The notes under the pieces were generated by a model. That model had not been told where the DNA came from and did not search any database. It worked only from the letters and a program-made list of their open reading frames with translations. A stretch of 6,523 nucleotides of DNA from an uncultured Ruminiclostridium sp. (GTDB lineage: Bacteria; Bacillota; Clostridia; Oscillospirales; Ruminococcaceae): contig CAKSIR010000129.1 in the NCBI GenBank assembly GCA_934462775.1, positions 1 to 6,523 on the forward strand, in the 5' to 3' direction. Positions 1 to 6,523 of the stretch are shown in pieces (position 1 is the first letter of the stretch; every line of letters starts with the position of its first letter). The translations under genes and the position numbers were made by a program.

Positions 1-1700
1 ATCGGGGATTGTACATTCTTGCGCTGGGATTTACCTGTATCTGCCAGTCAATGTACATAATCACTCCGTATTTCAGCCAGCAGATTATTGATACCTTTAT
101 ATTCAATGACAACGCTGCGCAAAACCTTTCCGACCACACAGATGTGCTTATAGGTATGCTGCTTGCAATGGTCGGCTTCACGCTTCTTCGTACTGTTATT
201 CAGTATTCGGCAAACATGATGTACGAAACAACGTCACAGGGTCTTATTTACCGCGTTCGTAAAGTGCTTTACGGAAACGTTCAGAATCAGGATTCCACCT
301 TTTTTGACTATTACCGCACCGGCGACCTGATGACAAGAATGAGCGGCGACCTTGATATGATTCGTCACTCCATCGCGTGGATTATCAAAACCATTGTGGA
401 ATGTCTTGTGCTTTTTACCGCAAGCAATGCATTCTTCTTTGCGCTTGACCCGCTTATGGCAGTGTGCCTGCTTGCGCTTACGCCGATTATCTTCATCATA
501 ACCTTTGCTTTCAGAAAAAAAGTCGGTCCGCTTTATGTTGACCTCCGTGACAGACTGTCCGAAATGAATACGGGCGCAGAGGAAAATATTTCGGGCAACA
601 GGGTTATAAAGGCTTTTGCAAGGGAAGATTTTGAGATAAAGCGTTTTGACAAGATGAACCGCGATTACTCCGAGGCAAACAAAAAAGCTGCGCTTACATG
701 GCTCAAATTCTACCCTGCAATCGAAATTACAGCTCAGGCGTTATCGGTTGTTCAGTTGGTTGTCGGCGGCATTTTCGTTATCACAGGCAGAATCACCATC
801 GGTCAGTTCACTGCGTTTTCGGGACTTATCTGGACGCTGTCCAACCCGATGAGAACCGTGGGCAACATCATCAACGACCTCCAGAGATTCACTGCCTCCG
901 CAAACAAAATCATTGAAATCTATTACGGCAGACCGAAAATTGTTGACCGTGCAGACGCGGTCGACATCAAGGACAGACTGAAAGGCGAAATTGAGTTCAA
1001 GGACGTTTCGTTCAGCTACGGCAAGCACAAGGTGCTGAACGACATCAGCTTCAAAATAAATCCGGGCGAAACCGTTGCAATTATGGGCGAAACAGGCTCG
1101 GGCAAAACCACTCTTGTCGAGCTTATTTCAAGAATGTACGACCCGGAATCCGGAGAAGTGCTGGTTGACGGTCACAACGTCCGCATGATGAAGCTTGAAC
1201 AGCTCCGCAGCAATATCGGAATGGCGACTCAGGACGTGCTGCTTTTCTCGGATACAATCGACGGCAACATTGCTTTCGGCAGCTCCGATATGCCTGAGGA
1301 AGACGTGTACAAGTATGCAAAGGACGCTGACGCCGACGGATTCATAAGAAAAATGCCCGACGGCTACGACACAATTGTAGGCGAAAGAGGCGTGGGACTT
1401 TCAGGCGGTCAGAAGCAGCGTATCGCCCTTGCGAGAGCCCTTGCCGTAAAACCGTCTATACTTATTTTGGACGATACAACCTCGGCAGTTGACCTTGAAA
1501 CCGAGAAAAACATACAGAACGCTCTGGCAAATCTGGATTTCCCCTGCACAAAAATAATCATTGCACAGCGTATTTCTTCCGCAAAAAACGCAGACAAGAT
1601 TATTATTTTAAAGGGCGGAAAAATTGCAGAAATGGGAACCCACGACCAGCTTATTGCCAGCGGCGGCTACTATCGTGAGGTTTATGACCTTCAGACTTGA
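1..1700 (+). CDS. Heterodimeric ABC exporter, half-transporter with degenerate ATP site (TM287/BmrC/LmrC type), 5'-partial
   Basis: This is an inner-membrane exporter subunit: a six-helix transmembrane domain fused to a nucleotide-binding domain. Numbering is from the TTG at position 9. Hydrophobic segments lie near residues 2-22, 45-66, 122-144, 148-168, 241-260 and 263-285. The ATPase domain starts near residue 327, with A-loop Y337, Walker A GETGSGKT (360-367, K366), Q-loop Q408, signature LSGGQ (464-468) and Walker B ending LDD (D488, D489). The catalytic Glu position is Asp (D489) and the switch His is Gln (Q520, in IIAQRISS). These are the marks of the non-hydrolysing site in heterodimeric exporters. 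The frame is open to the window edge (Arg-Gly codons before the TTG) and full-length relatives have a cytoplasmic elbow first, so roughly 10-25 residues are probably missing and TTG is not the true start. The partner gene follows after 14 bases. Family relatives export drugs, but the substrate here cannot be read from sequence. Confidence 0.95.
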   Translation, partial: RGLYILALGFTCICQSMYIITPYFSQQIIDTFIFNDNAAQNLSDHTDVLIGMLLAMVGFTLLRTVIQYSANMMYETTSQGLIYRVRKVLYGNVQNQDSTFFDYYRTGDLMTRMSGDLDMIRHSIAWIIKTIVECLVLFTASNAFFFALDPLMAVCLLALTPIIFIITFAFRKKVGPLYVDLRDRLSEMNTGAEENISGNRVIKAFAREDFEIKRFDKMNRDYSEANKKAALTWLKFYPAIEITAQALSVVQLVVGGIFVITGRITIGQFTAFSGLIWTLSNPMRTVGNIINDLQRFTASANKIIEIYYGRPKIVDRADAVDIKDRLKGEIEFKDVSFSYGKHKVLNDISFKINPGETVAIMGETGSGKTTLVELISRMYDPESGEVLVDGHNVRMMKLEQLRSNIGMATQDVLLFSDTIDGNIAFGSSDMPEEDVYKYAKDADADGFIRKMPDGYDTIVGERGVGLSGGQKQRIALARALAVKPSILILDDTTSAVDLETEKNIQNALANLDFPCTKIIIAQRISSAKNADKIIILKGGKIAEMGTHDQLIASGGYYREVYDLQT

Positions 1701-1707
1701 GAGGGGG
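1701..1707 (+). promoter_or_regulatory. Ribosome-binding site of the second exporter gene
   Basis: A GAGGGGG purine run begins directly after the stop codon of the first subunit and sits 7 bases before the ATG at 1715. An in-frame TAA at 1712-1714 abuts that ATG, so translation cannot begin further upstream. The 14-base spacer leaves no room for a promoter, which supports one shared transcript for both subunits. Confidence 0.8.
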
Positions 1708-1714
1708 AATTTAA

Positions 1715-3484
1715 ATGGCAAGAAACAAATATGACGTTGACGAAACTCTTGAAACGCCATTCGACATACATCACTTAAAGCGTGCGCTTGTTTACTGCAA
1801 AAAATACAAGTGGAAAATCTTCGGCTCACTTCTCCTCAGCGCGATTGCCGCTGTTATCGGACTTTTTGCGCCTATGATTTCCCAGTATGCGATAGATAAC
1901 TCCATACCGAACGGCGATATTCCGCAGCTGCTGCTCCTTGGCGGACTGTTTCTGCTGTCAATCGTCACATCGGTTGGACTGTCGGTTATCCGTTCAAAAA
2001 CCATGACCAAGGTCGGACAGGACATCGTTTTCGACATCAGAACAGACCTGTTCGAGCATCTTCAAAGACTGTCCTTCGAATACTACGACAGCAGACCTCA
2101 CGGCAAAATTCTGACCCGTGTAATCAACTACATAAACAGCATTGCCGACCTGATGACCAACGGACTTATAAACTTTGTCCTTGAAATATTCAACCTGATT
2201 TTCATTATAATTTTCATGTTCATCATGTGCTGGCAGCTGGCGCTTGTTATTTTGGCGGGACTTCCGATTTTTGCGGTTATAATGCTGATAATCAAGAACA
2301 AGCAGCGCCGCGCGTGGCAGGCTGTTTCCAACAAAAGCTCCAACCTCAACGCATACCTCCACGAAAGCATTGTAGGCGTGCAGGTAACTCAGCTTTTCAC
2401 AAGAGAAGATGAAAACGCAGAGATATTCGACAAGCTGTCAAAGGCATACCGCAAGGACTGGATGAGGGCGGTACGGTATTCAAACCTTGTATGGCCGACT
2501 ATCGACAACATCTCCGTCTGGGTAAATGCGGCTATTTACGCAGTGGGGCTGCTGGTACTGGGAACTTCCACCGTTTCCCTCGGTACAATCGTCGGTATGA
2601 CAGGCTATGCAGGACGGTTCTGGCAGCCGCTGCTGAACCTTTCTAACCTGATGAATACCTTCATTAACGCGGTTGCTTACCTTGAGCGTATCTTTGAAAC
2701 GCTGGACGAACCTGTTACAGTAAAGGACGAAATAGGCGCCGCTGAAATGCCGCAGATAAAGGGCGACGTTGAATTTGAAAACGTAACCTTCGGTTACGAG
2801 GAAGGCGTCAACGTCCTTGAAAACGTAAGCTTTTCCGCAAAGGCAGGCGAAAGCATTGCCCTTGTAGGACCTACCGGCGCAGGCAAAACCACTATTGTAA
2901 ACCTCATTTCACGTTTCTACAATCTGAACGGCGGAAAGGTCCTCATCGACGGTCACGACATTTCAAAGGAAACCCTTTACTCCCTCCGCTCGCAAATGGG
3001 AATAATGCTTCAGGACAGCTTTATTTTCAGCGGCACTATCATGTACAACATCAAGTACGGCAAGCTTGACGCTACGGACGAGGAGGCAATCGCCGCCTGC
3101 AAAATCGTTGGCGCTGACGAATTCATAAGCCAAATGAAAGACGGCTACAACACCGTTGTCAAGGAGCGCGGCGCAGGGCTTTCTCAGGGACAGAAGCAGC
3201 TTATTGCTTTTGCGAGAACAATCCTTGCCGACCCGAAAATACTTGTGCTTGACGAGGCGACCTCGTCAATTGACGCGAAAACCGAGCGTTACCTCCAGCG
3301 CGGTCTTAATCACCTGTTAAAAGGAAGAACCTCGTTCATTATCGCTCATCGCCTTTCAACCGTCCGCAACTGCGACAAGATAATGTACATTTCCAACAAG
3401 GGCATTACCGAAGCAGGCACTCATGATGAGCTTATTGCAAAGAAAGGCGACTACTACAAGCTGTACACTGCTCAGACAATTTGA
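1715..3484 (+). CDS. Heterodimeric ABC exporter, half-transporter with catalytic ATP site (TM288/BmrD/LmrD type)
   Basis: This complete 589-residue protein is the partner of the preceding half-transporter. A short cytoplasmic N-terminus and elbow (about 1-33) precede hydrophobic segments near 36-57, 70-91, 150-172, 174-194, 262-283 and 286-306. The nucleotide-binding domain starts near 350. It has A-loop Y361, Walker A GPTGAGKT (385-392, K391), Q-loop Q433, Walker B LVLDE with catalytic E514, and switch H545 in IIAHRLST. The signature is LSQGQ (489-493), with Gln replacing the first Gly of LSGGQ. Signatures act in trans, so this altered motif would face the Asp/Gln half-site of subunit 1, while this subunit's intact Glu/His site faces the canonical LSGGQ of subunit 1. 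The start is fixed by the upstream ribosome-binding site and the abutting in-frame stop. Length matches the family. Substrate is unknown; multidrug or peptide/lipid export are possible. Confidence 0.96.
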   Translation: MARNKYDVDETLETPFDIHHLKRALVYCKKYKWKIFGSLLLSAIAAVIGLFAPMISQYAIDNSIPNGDIPQLLLLGGLFLLSIVTSVGLSVIRSKTMTKVGQDIVFDIRTDLFEHLQRLSFEYYDSRPHGKILTRVINYINSIADLMTNGLINFVLEIFNLIFIIIFMFIMCWQLALVILAGLPIFAVIMLIIKNKQRRAWQAVSNKSSNLNAYLHESIVGVQVTQLFTREDENAEIFDKLSKAYRKDWMRAVRYSNLVWPTIDNISVWVNAAIYAVGLLVLGTSTVSLGTIVGMTGYAGRFWQPLLNLSNLMNTFINAVAYLERIFETLDEPVTVKDEIGAAEMPQIKGDVEFENVTFGYEEGVNVLENVSFSAKAGESIALVGPTGAGKTTIVNLISRFYNLNGGKVLIDGHDISKETLYSLRSQMGIMLQDSFIFSGTIMYNIKYGKLDATDEEAIAACKIVGADEFISQMKDGYNTVVKERGAGLSQGQKQLIAFARTILADPKILVLDEATSSIDAKTERYLQRGLNHLLKGRTSFIIAHRLSTVRNCDKIMYISNKGITEAGTHDELIAKKGDYYKLYTAQTI

Positions 3485-3491
3485 TAAATCA

Positions 3492-3530
3492 AATCCGTTT
3501 CCGATACAAAATCGGGAACGGATTACTTTT
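3492..3530 (+). terminator. Intrinsic terminator of the exporter operon
   Basis: The arms 3492-3505 and 3511-3524 pair over 14 base pairs, with one G-U wobble (3500 with 3516), around the 5-base loop ACAAA. The right arm is followed by AC and then a T tract at 3527-3530, with a further T-rich stretch to about 3554. It begins 8 bases after the exporter stop codon. This is a textbook Rho-independent terminator position and separates the exporter genes from the flavoprotein genes. Confidence 0.9.
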
Positions 3531-3533
3531 ACA

Positions 3534-3562
3534 TTGATTTTTTGCAGTGATTTTGTTATAAT
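3534..3562 (+). promoter_or_regulatory. Housekeeping (sigma-A type) promoter with extended -10 for the flavoprotein operon
   Basis: A -35-like TTGATT (3534-3539, four of six consensus bases) is followed by exactly 17 bases and a perfect TATAAT (3557-3562). TG at 3554-3555 gives the TGn extension of an extended -10 element. Transcription would be expected to start near 3569, leaving a leader of about 60 bases before the ATG at 3632. The promoter begins only 9 bases after the terminator stem. The prediction is by inspection only; no start site has been mapped. Confidence 0.8.
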
Positions 3563-3616
3563 TGAATAAGCATAAATTTAGCTGCACACCGCCGTAAAAC
3601 AGATTATAACGATAAA

Positions 3617-3624
3617 AGAAAGGA
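3617..3624 (+). promoter_or_regulatory. Ribosome-binding site deciding the start of the HI0933-family gene
   Basis: AGAAAGGA lies 7 bases before the ATG at 3632. An in-frame TTG at 3626 would leave only a single base of spacing, so that upstream start is rejected and the ATG is preferred. Confidence 0.8.
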
Positions 3625-3631
3625 ATTGCCT

Positions 3632-4864
3632 ATGAAAAACCTTAATGCCGACATTGCCGTTATCGGCGGAGGAGCGTCGGGATTTGCCGCCGCGATAACT
3701 GCCGCACAAAACGGTGCAGGCAAGGTCGTTATACTGGAAAGGCTTCCGCGAACGGGAAAAAAACTGCTTGCCACAGGCAACGGCCGCTGCAACCTGAGCC
3801 ATACCGATATTACCGCCGAAAGCTACCGCACAAGCTATCCGCACCTTTCACAGGTGATAGCAGAATTCGAGGGCGCTGAAAGCTTTTTTGAAAGGCTTGG
3901 ACTTATAACCTGCTCCGACCCGCAGGGCAGAATTTACCCGTACAGCAACGCTGCCACATCAGTCCTTGACGCGCTGCGTCTGGAGGCGGCAAGACTTGGC
4001 GTTGAAGAGGTCTGCGACTTTGACGTGCATAGCGCTGCCGCTGCAAAAGGCGGATTTACGATTAACGGCAGCCTGTCTGCAAGGTCGGTTATTCTTTGCG
4101 CAGGCGGCTGCGCAGCTCCGTCAATGGGCAGCAACGGCAGCGGCTTTGCCATAGCCGAAAAGCTTGGTCACAGAATAATCAAGCCCCTTCCCTCCCTCGC
4201 TCCGATAAAGTGCGACGACAGCAGAGTGAAGGCGCTCAAGGGTCTGCGCGTAAATTGCAGGGTAAGCGCATTTCTCGGCAAAAGGCTGCTAAAAAGCGAA
4301 GTCGGAGAAATTCAGTTCAGCGACGGCGCATTGTCGGGAATCTGCATTTTTAACCTCTCCCCTCTTGCCGCTGAGTATGGCGGCAAAATGGAAATCGGCG
4401 TTGACTTAATGCCTGAATACGACCTTGAAGCCGTAACCGAAATGCTGTTCAAGGTGAAAAAGCAGCGCGCAAGCTCCACACTGGAGGATATGCTTACAGG
4501 CTTTTTCCAAAAAAGAGTCGGGCAGTGCCTTATAAAGAGCGCGGTTTCCATGCCGCTCACTTCCCCCGCTTCCGCGCTGAAGCCCGAGCATATAAAGCGC
4601 ATCGCTGCGGATATTAAATGCTGGAAATTCAGTGTTGACGGGCTTTCACCGTTCACAGCCGCACAAGTAACCCACGGCGGCGTTTTCGGCGGAGAAATTG
4701 ACGGCAAGCTGTGTTCAAAGCTTGTTAAGGGGCTTTACCTTGCAGGCGAGGTAGTTGATGTTGACGGTGACTGCGGCGGATACAATCTGAACTGGGCGTG
4801 GGCAAGCGGCTGTCATGCGGGAAAAAACGCCGCCGAATTTATTAAATCAAGGAGAAAAGCATGA
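3632..4864 (+). CDS. HI0933/YhiN/BaiN-family FAD-dependent oxidoreductase
   Basis: This cytoplasmic flavoprotein of 410 residues matches the usual family length of about 400-420. The N-terminal Rossmann fold has GGGASG (12-17) and the ribose-binding acidic residue E36. The family block GKKLLATGNGRCN follows at 42-54. A second FAD-contact block with the ILCAGG and GSNGSGFAIA motifs spans about 154-175. A middle domain starts near 190 and includes GEIQFSDGALSG (225-236). The C-terminal FAD-closing block, LAGEVVDVDGDCGGYNLNWA at 370-389, is intact, so the gene looks functional. Annotation pipelines call such proteins NAD(P)/FAD-dependent oxidoreductase, aminoacetone oxidase family or BaiN. As I recall, E. 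coli YhiN has been reported as the 23S rRNA dihydrouridine synthase RdsA, so RNA modification is a plausible role. No bile-acid genes are present to support BaiN. It is first in an operon with its own promoter, and its stop overlaps the next start (ATGA). No gene symbol is assigned because function varies within the family. Confidence 0.93.
   Translation: MKNLNADIAVIGGGASGFAAAITAAQNGAGKVVILERLPRTGKKLLATGNGRCNLSHTDITAESYRTSYPHLSQVIAEFEGAESFFERLGLITCSDPQGRIYPYSNAATSVLDALRLEAARLGVEEVCDFDVHSAAAAKGGFTINGSLSARSVILCAGGCAAPSMGSNGSGFAIAEKLGHRIIKPLPSLAPIKCDDSRVKALKGLRVNCRVSAFLGKRLLKSEVGEIQFSDGALSGICIFNLSPLAAEYGGKMEIGVDLMPEYDLEAVTEMLFKVKKQRASSTLEDMLTGFFQKRVGQCLIKSAVSMPLTSPASALKPEHIKRIAADIKCWKFSVDGLSPFTAAQVTHGGVFGGEIDGKLCSKLVKGLYLAGEVVDVDGDCGGYNLNWAWASGCHAGKNAAEFIKSRRKA
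4849..4854 (+). promoter_or_regulatory. Ribosome-binding site of the COG2509-type gene, inside the upstream gene
   Basis: AAGGAG lies 6 bases before the ATG at 4861, within the last codons of the upstream flavoprotein gene. Together with the four-base ATGA overlap at 4861-4864 it indicates translational coupling of the two flavoproteins. Confidence 0.85.
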
Positions 4865-6456
4865 TAAAAATTTCAGACGTTTCCGTACCCCTTGACTATG
4901 ACTGCAAGCTGCTGATTAAGCTGGCTGCTAAAGCGGCAGGCGCTGCGCCCGAAGCCATATCCCGTCTTGAAATTGCCAAAAAATCCGTTGACGCGCGCAA
5001 GAAAAACGACATAAGATTCATAATGACTTTTACCGCCGAAATGAAAAACGAAAGTGCCGTACTAAAGCGCAAAAACCGCTCTGTAACGCCTTTTGTCCCC
5101 TATTCCTACCCTGAACCGAAAAAGGCTGCGCTTAACAAGCGTCCTGTCGTGATAGGTCTTGGCCCTGCGGGACTGTTTGCTGCTCTGACTCTTGCGAAAG
5201 CGGGCGCAAGACCCGTTGTTCTCGAACGCGGATATGACGTTGACAGCAGAAAAAAAGCGGTATGCTCTTTCTGGCAGGACAGAAGGCTCGACCCCGAATG
5301 TAACGTTCAATTCGGCGAAGGCGGCGCAGGCACATTCTCAGACGGTAAGCTGACCACAGGCACAAAGGACAAGCGCATACGCTGCGTTTTTGAGGAATTT
5401 GTGGAAAACGGCGCGCCTGCGGAAATACTCTATCTTGCAAAGCCGCATATCGGCACCGACAAGCTTGCAGAAACGGTAAAAAATATCCGCAAAAAAATTA
5501 TCGCTCTTGGCGGCGAGGTTGTTTTCGGCGCAAAATTCTGCGATTATCAGGTCAAAAACGGCAGTATCTGCGCTGTTGTCTACGAAAAGGACAGTGAACT
5601 GCACTCCATCGAAACAAACAGCGTTATACTTGCAATCGGTCACAGCTCCCGCGATACTTTCACAATGCTGAACAGCAAAAACGTTGCCATGTCAAAAAAG
5701 CACTTTGCGGTAGGCGTGCGCATTGAGCATCTCCAGTCCGACCTTAACCGCTCCATGTACGGCGACTTTGCGGAGCATAAAGCCCTTGGAGCAGCCGACT
5801 ACAAGCTTGCAATACATCTTCCCAACGGCAGAAGCCTGTACACATTCTGTATGTGTCCGGGCGGGCAGGTGGTTGCCGCTGCAAGCGAGCCGTTCACCGT
5901 TGTCACCAACGGCATGAGCAACTTTGCCCGCGACGGAAGAAACGCCAACAGCGCGCTGCTTGTGGGGGTAACTCCCGAGGATTTCCCTGAGGACGACCCG
6001 CTGGCAGGAATGTACTTTCAGCGAAAAGCGGAGCAGCTTGCCTTTAAAGCAGGCGGAAGTGATTACTCCGCCCCTGTTTCATTGGTAGGCGATTTCCTGA
6101 AAAATAAAACCTCCACAGCTTTCGGAAACGTTCTTCCGACCTATCTTCCCGATACTAAATTCGCCATGCCCGATGAGTATCTGCCGACCTTCATTACTGA
6201 CACAATGCGGCTCGGTATACCGGAAATGGCGCGTAAAATCGCCTGCTTCGGCAACGAGGACGCAGTGCTTACGGGAATTGAAAGCCGCAGCTCGTCCCCC
6301 GTCCGCATTGACCGCGGCGAAAACTGCCAGTCGGTTTCGCTGAAAGGGCTGTTCCCATGCGGAGAGGGCGCAGGCTACGCAGGCGGCATTGTTTCCGCCG
6401 CAGTTGACGGAATCAGATGCGCCGAGGCGCTTATTGAAAGCCAAAATAACCGCTGA
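4861..6456 (+). CDS. COG2509-type FAD-dependent dehydrogenase of unknown substrate
   Basis: This 531-residue protein carries a separate N-terminal region (about 1-90) before its FAD-binding Rossmann fold. The extension opens with an LDYD segment and contains a basic stretch (SVDARKK, 42-48), a pattern I associate with this family. The Rossmann motif GLGPAG is at 99-104, with acidic E122 at the end of the second strand. The family block around NVQFGEGGAGTFSDGKLTTG (148-167) follows. Further conserved-looking blocks are YTFCMCPGGQVV (327-338, with a CxC pair C330/C332), GIESRSSSPVRI (472-483) and the C-terminal FAD-closing LFPCGEGAGYAGGI (497-510). No signal peptide or membrane segment is visible, so it is probably cytoplasmic. 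The gene overlaps its upstream neighbour by ATGA and has a strong ribosome-binding site, so both are probably made together. To my knowledge the reaction of this family is not established. The FAD-binding call is firm; any substrate would be a guess. Confidence 0.9.
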   Translation: MIKISDVSVPLDYDCKLLIKLAAKAAGAAPEAISRLEIAKKSVDARKKNDIRFIMTFTAEMKNESAVLKRKNRSVTPFVPYSYPEPKKAALNKRPVVIGLGPAGLFAALTLAKAGARPVVLERGYDVDSRKKAVCSFWQDRRLDPECNVQFGEGGAGTFSDGKLTTGTKDKRIRCVFEEFVENGAPAEILYLAKPHIGTDKLAETVKNIRKKIIALGGEVVFGAKFCDYQVKNGSICAVVYEKDSELHSIETNSVILAIGHSSRDTFTMLNSKNVAMSKKHFAVGVRIEHLQSDLNRSMYGDFAEHKALGAADYKLAIHLPNGRSLYTFCMCPGGQVVAAASEPFTVVTNGMSNFARDGRNANSALLVGVTPEDFPEDDPLAGMYFQRKAEQLAFKAGGSDYSAPVSLVGDFLKNKTSTAFGNVLPTYLPDTKFAMPDEYLPTFITDTMRLGIPEMARKIACFGNEDAVLTGIESRSSSPVRIDRGENCQSVSLKGLFPCGEGAGYAGGIVSAAVDGIRCAEALIESQNNR

Positions 6457-6523
6457 TATAGCCTCGGGCAAATGAAAGGTTAGCAGGTCGGATGAAGTTT
6501 TTGGCTTGACATCTGTATCGGGG
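6457..6523 (+). other. Downstream intergenic tail, no gene seen
   Basis: The 67 bases after the flavoprotein operon contain only very short open frames, such as ATGs at 6476 and 6493 that stop within a few codons. No stem followed by a T tract is visible, so no terminator can be placed here. A perfect TTGACA at 6506-6511 could be a -35 element, but its -10 would fall past the window edge. Confidence 0.5.

Noticed and set aside
1..7. The first seven bases (ATCGGGG) are identical to the last seven (6517-6523), hinting at a circular element or direct repeat
   Set aside because: Seven bases is too short to establish circularity. Joining the ends puts a TGA a few codons upstream of the first exporter gene instead of supplying its missing N-terminus, and no replication or integration gene is present.
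1994..2362. 122-codon minus-strand open frame inside the second exporter gene
   Set aside because: It is fully antisense to a conserved transmembrane domain and resembles no known family; treated as a shadow.
1..3484. Dedicated antibiotic-resistance or bacteriocin export system
   Set aside because: No resistance determinant, precursor peptide, peptidase domain or immunity gene is visible; the exporter family alone does not define the substrate.
3563..3616. Riboswitch or structured leader before the flavoprotein operon
   Set aside because: The leader is only about 60 bases, AT-rich, and shows no substantial stem or recognised aptamer pattern such as the FMN element.
3626..3631. Upstream TTG start for the HI0933-family gene
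   Set aside because: The ribosome-binding site ends one base before it, while the ATG at 3632 has ideal 7-base spacing.
4312..4707. 131-codon minus-strand open frame (and a similar 130-codon one at 6079-6471)
   Set aside because: Each lies antisense to strongly supported flavoprotein coding sequence, has no recognisable domain and has the skewed composition expected of a shadow frame.
3632..4864. Bile-acid 7-dehydroxylation locus based on BaiN similarity
   Set aside because: No other bai-type gene is present in the window, and the family is widespread in bacteria that do not transform bile acids.

Overview
The window reads as an ordinary piece of chromosome from a Clostridia-like Firmicute. 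The evidence is moderate GC, strong purine-rich ribosome-binding sites, short spacers, and family types common in gut Oscillospirales/Ruminococcus-like genomes. The taxonomic call is inference from sequence style, not from a marker gene. All four real genes lie on the + strand, and coding sequence fills almost the whole window.

Region 1 (1-3484) is a two-gene unit encoding the half-transporters of a heterodimeric type IV ABC exporter. The first gene runs off the left edge and lacks its extreme N-terminus; the second is complete. Their nucleotide-binding domains differ in the way known from TM287/288, BmrCD and LmrCD. Subunit 1 has Asp in place of the catalytic Glu and Gln in place of the switch His. 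Subunit 2 keeps Glu and His but has an LSQGQ signature. The predicted dimer therefore has one working and one degenerate ATP site.

Region 2 (3485-3631) is a compact boundary. A strong intrinsic terminator closes the exporter unit, and an extended -10 promoter (TTGATT-N17-TATAAT) immediately follows.

Region 3 (3632-6456) is a two-gene operon of flavoproteins joined by an ATGA overlap. The first is a HI0933/YhiN/BaiN-family FAD protein. The second is a COG2509-type FAD-dependent dehydrogenase with a basic N-terminal extension. The physiological substrates of both are uncertain. The E. coli relative YhiN has been reported to make dihydrouridine in 23S rRNA (RdsA), while the BaiN name comes from bile-acid work.

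The last 67 bases contain no gene. They hold a perfect TTGACA hexamer that might be the -35 of a promoter cut by the window edge. I found no mobile element, CRISPR array, RNA gene or clearly new system. The best leads are the coupled flavoprotein pair and the biochemical role of the second member.
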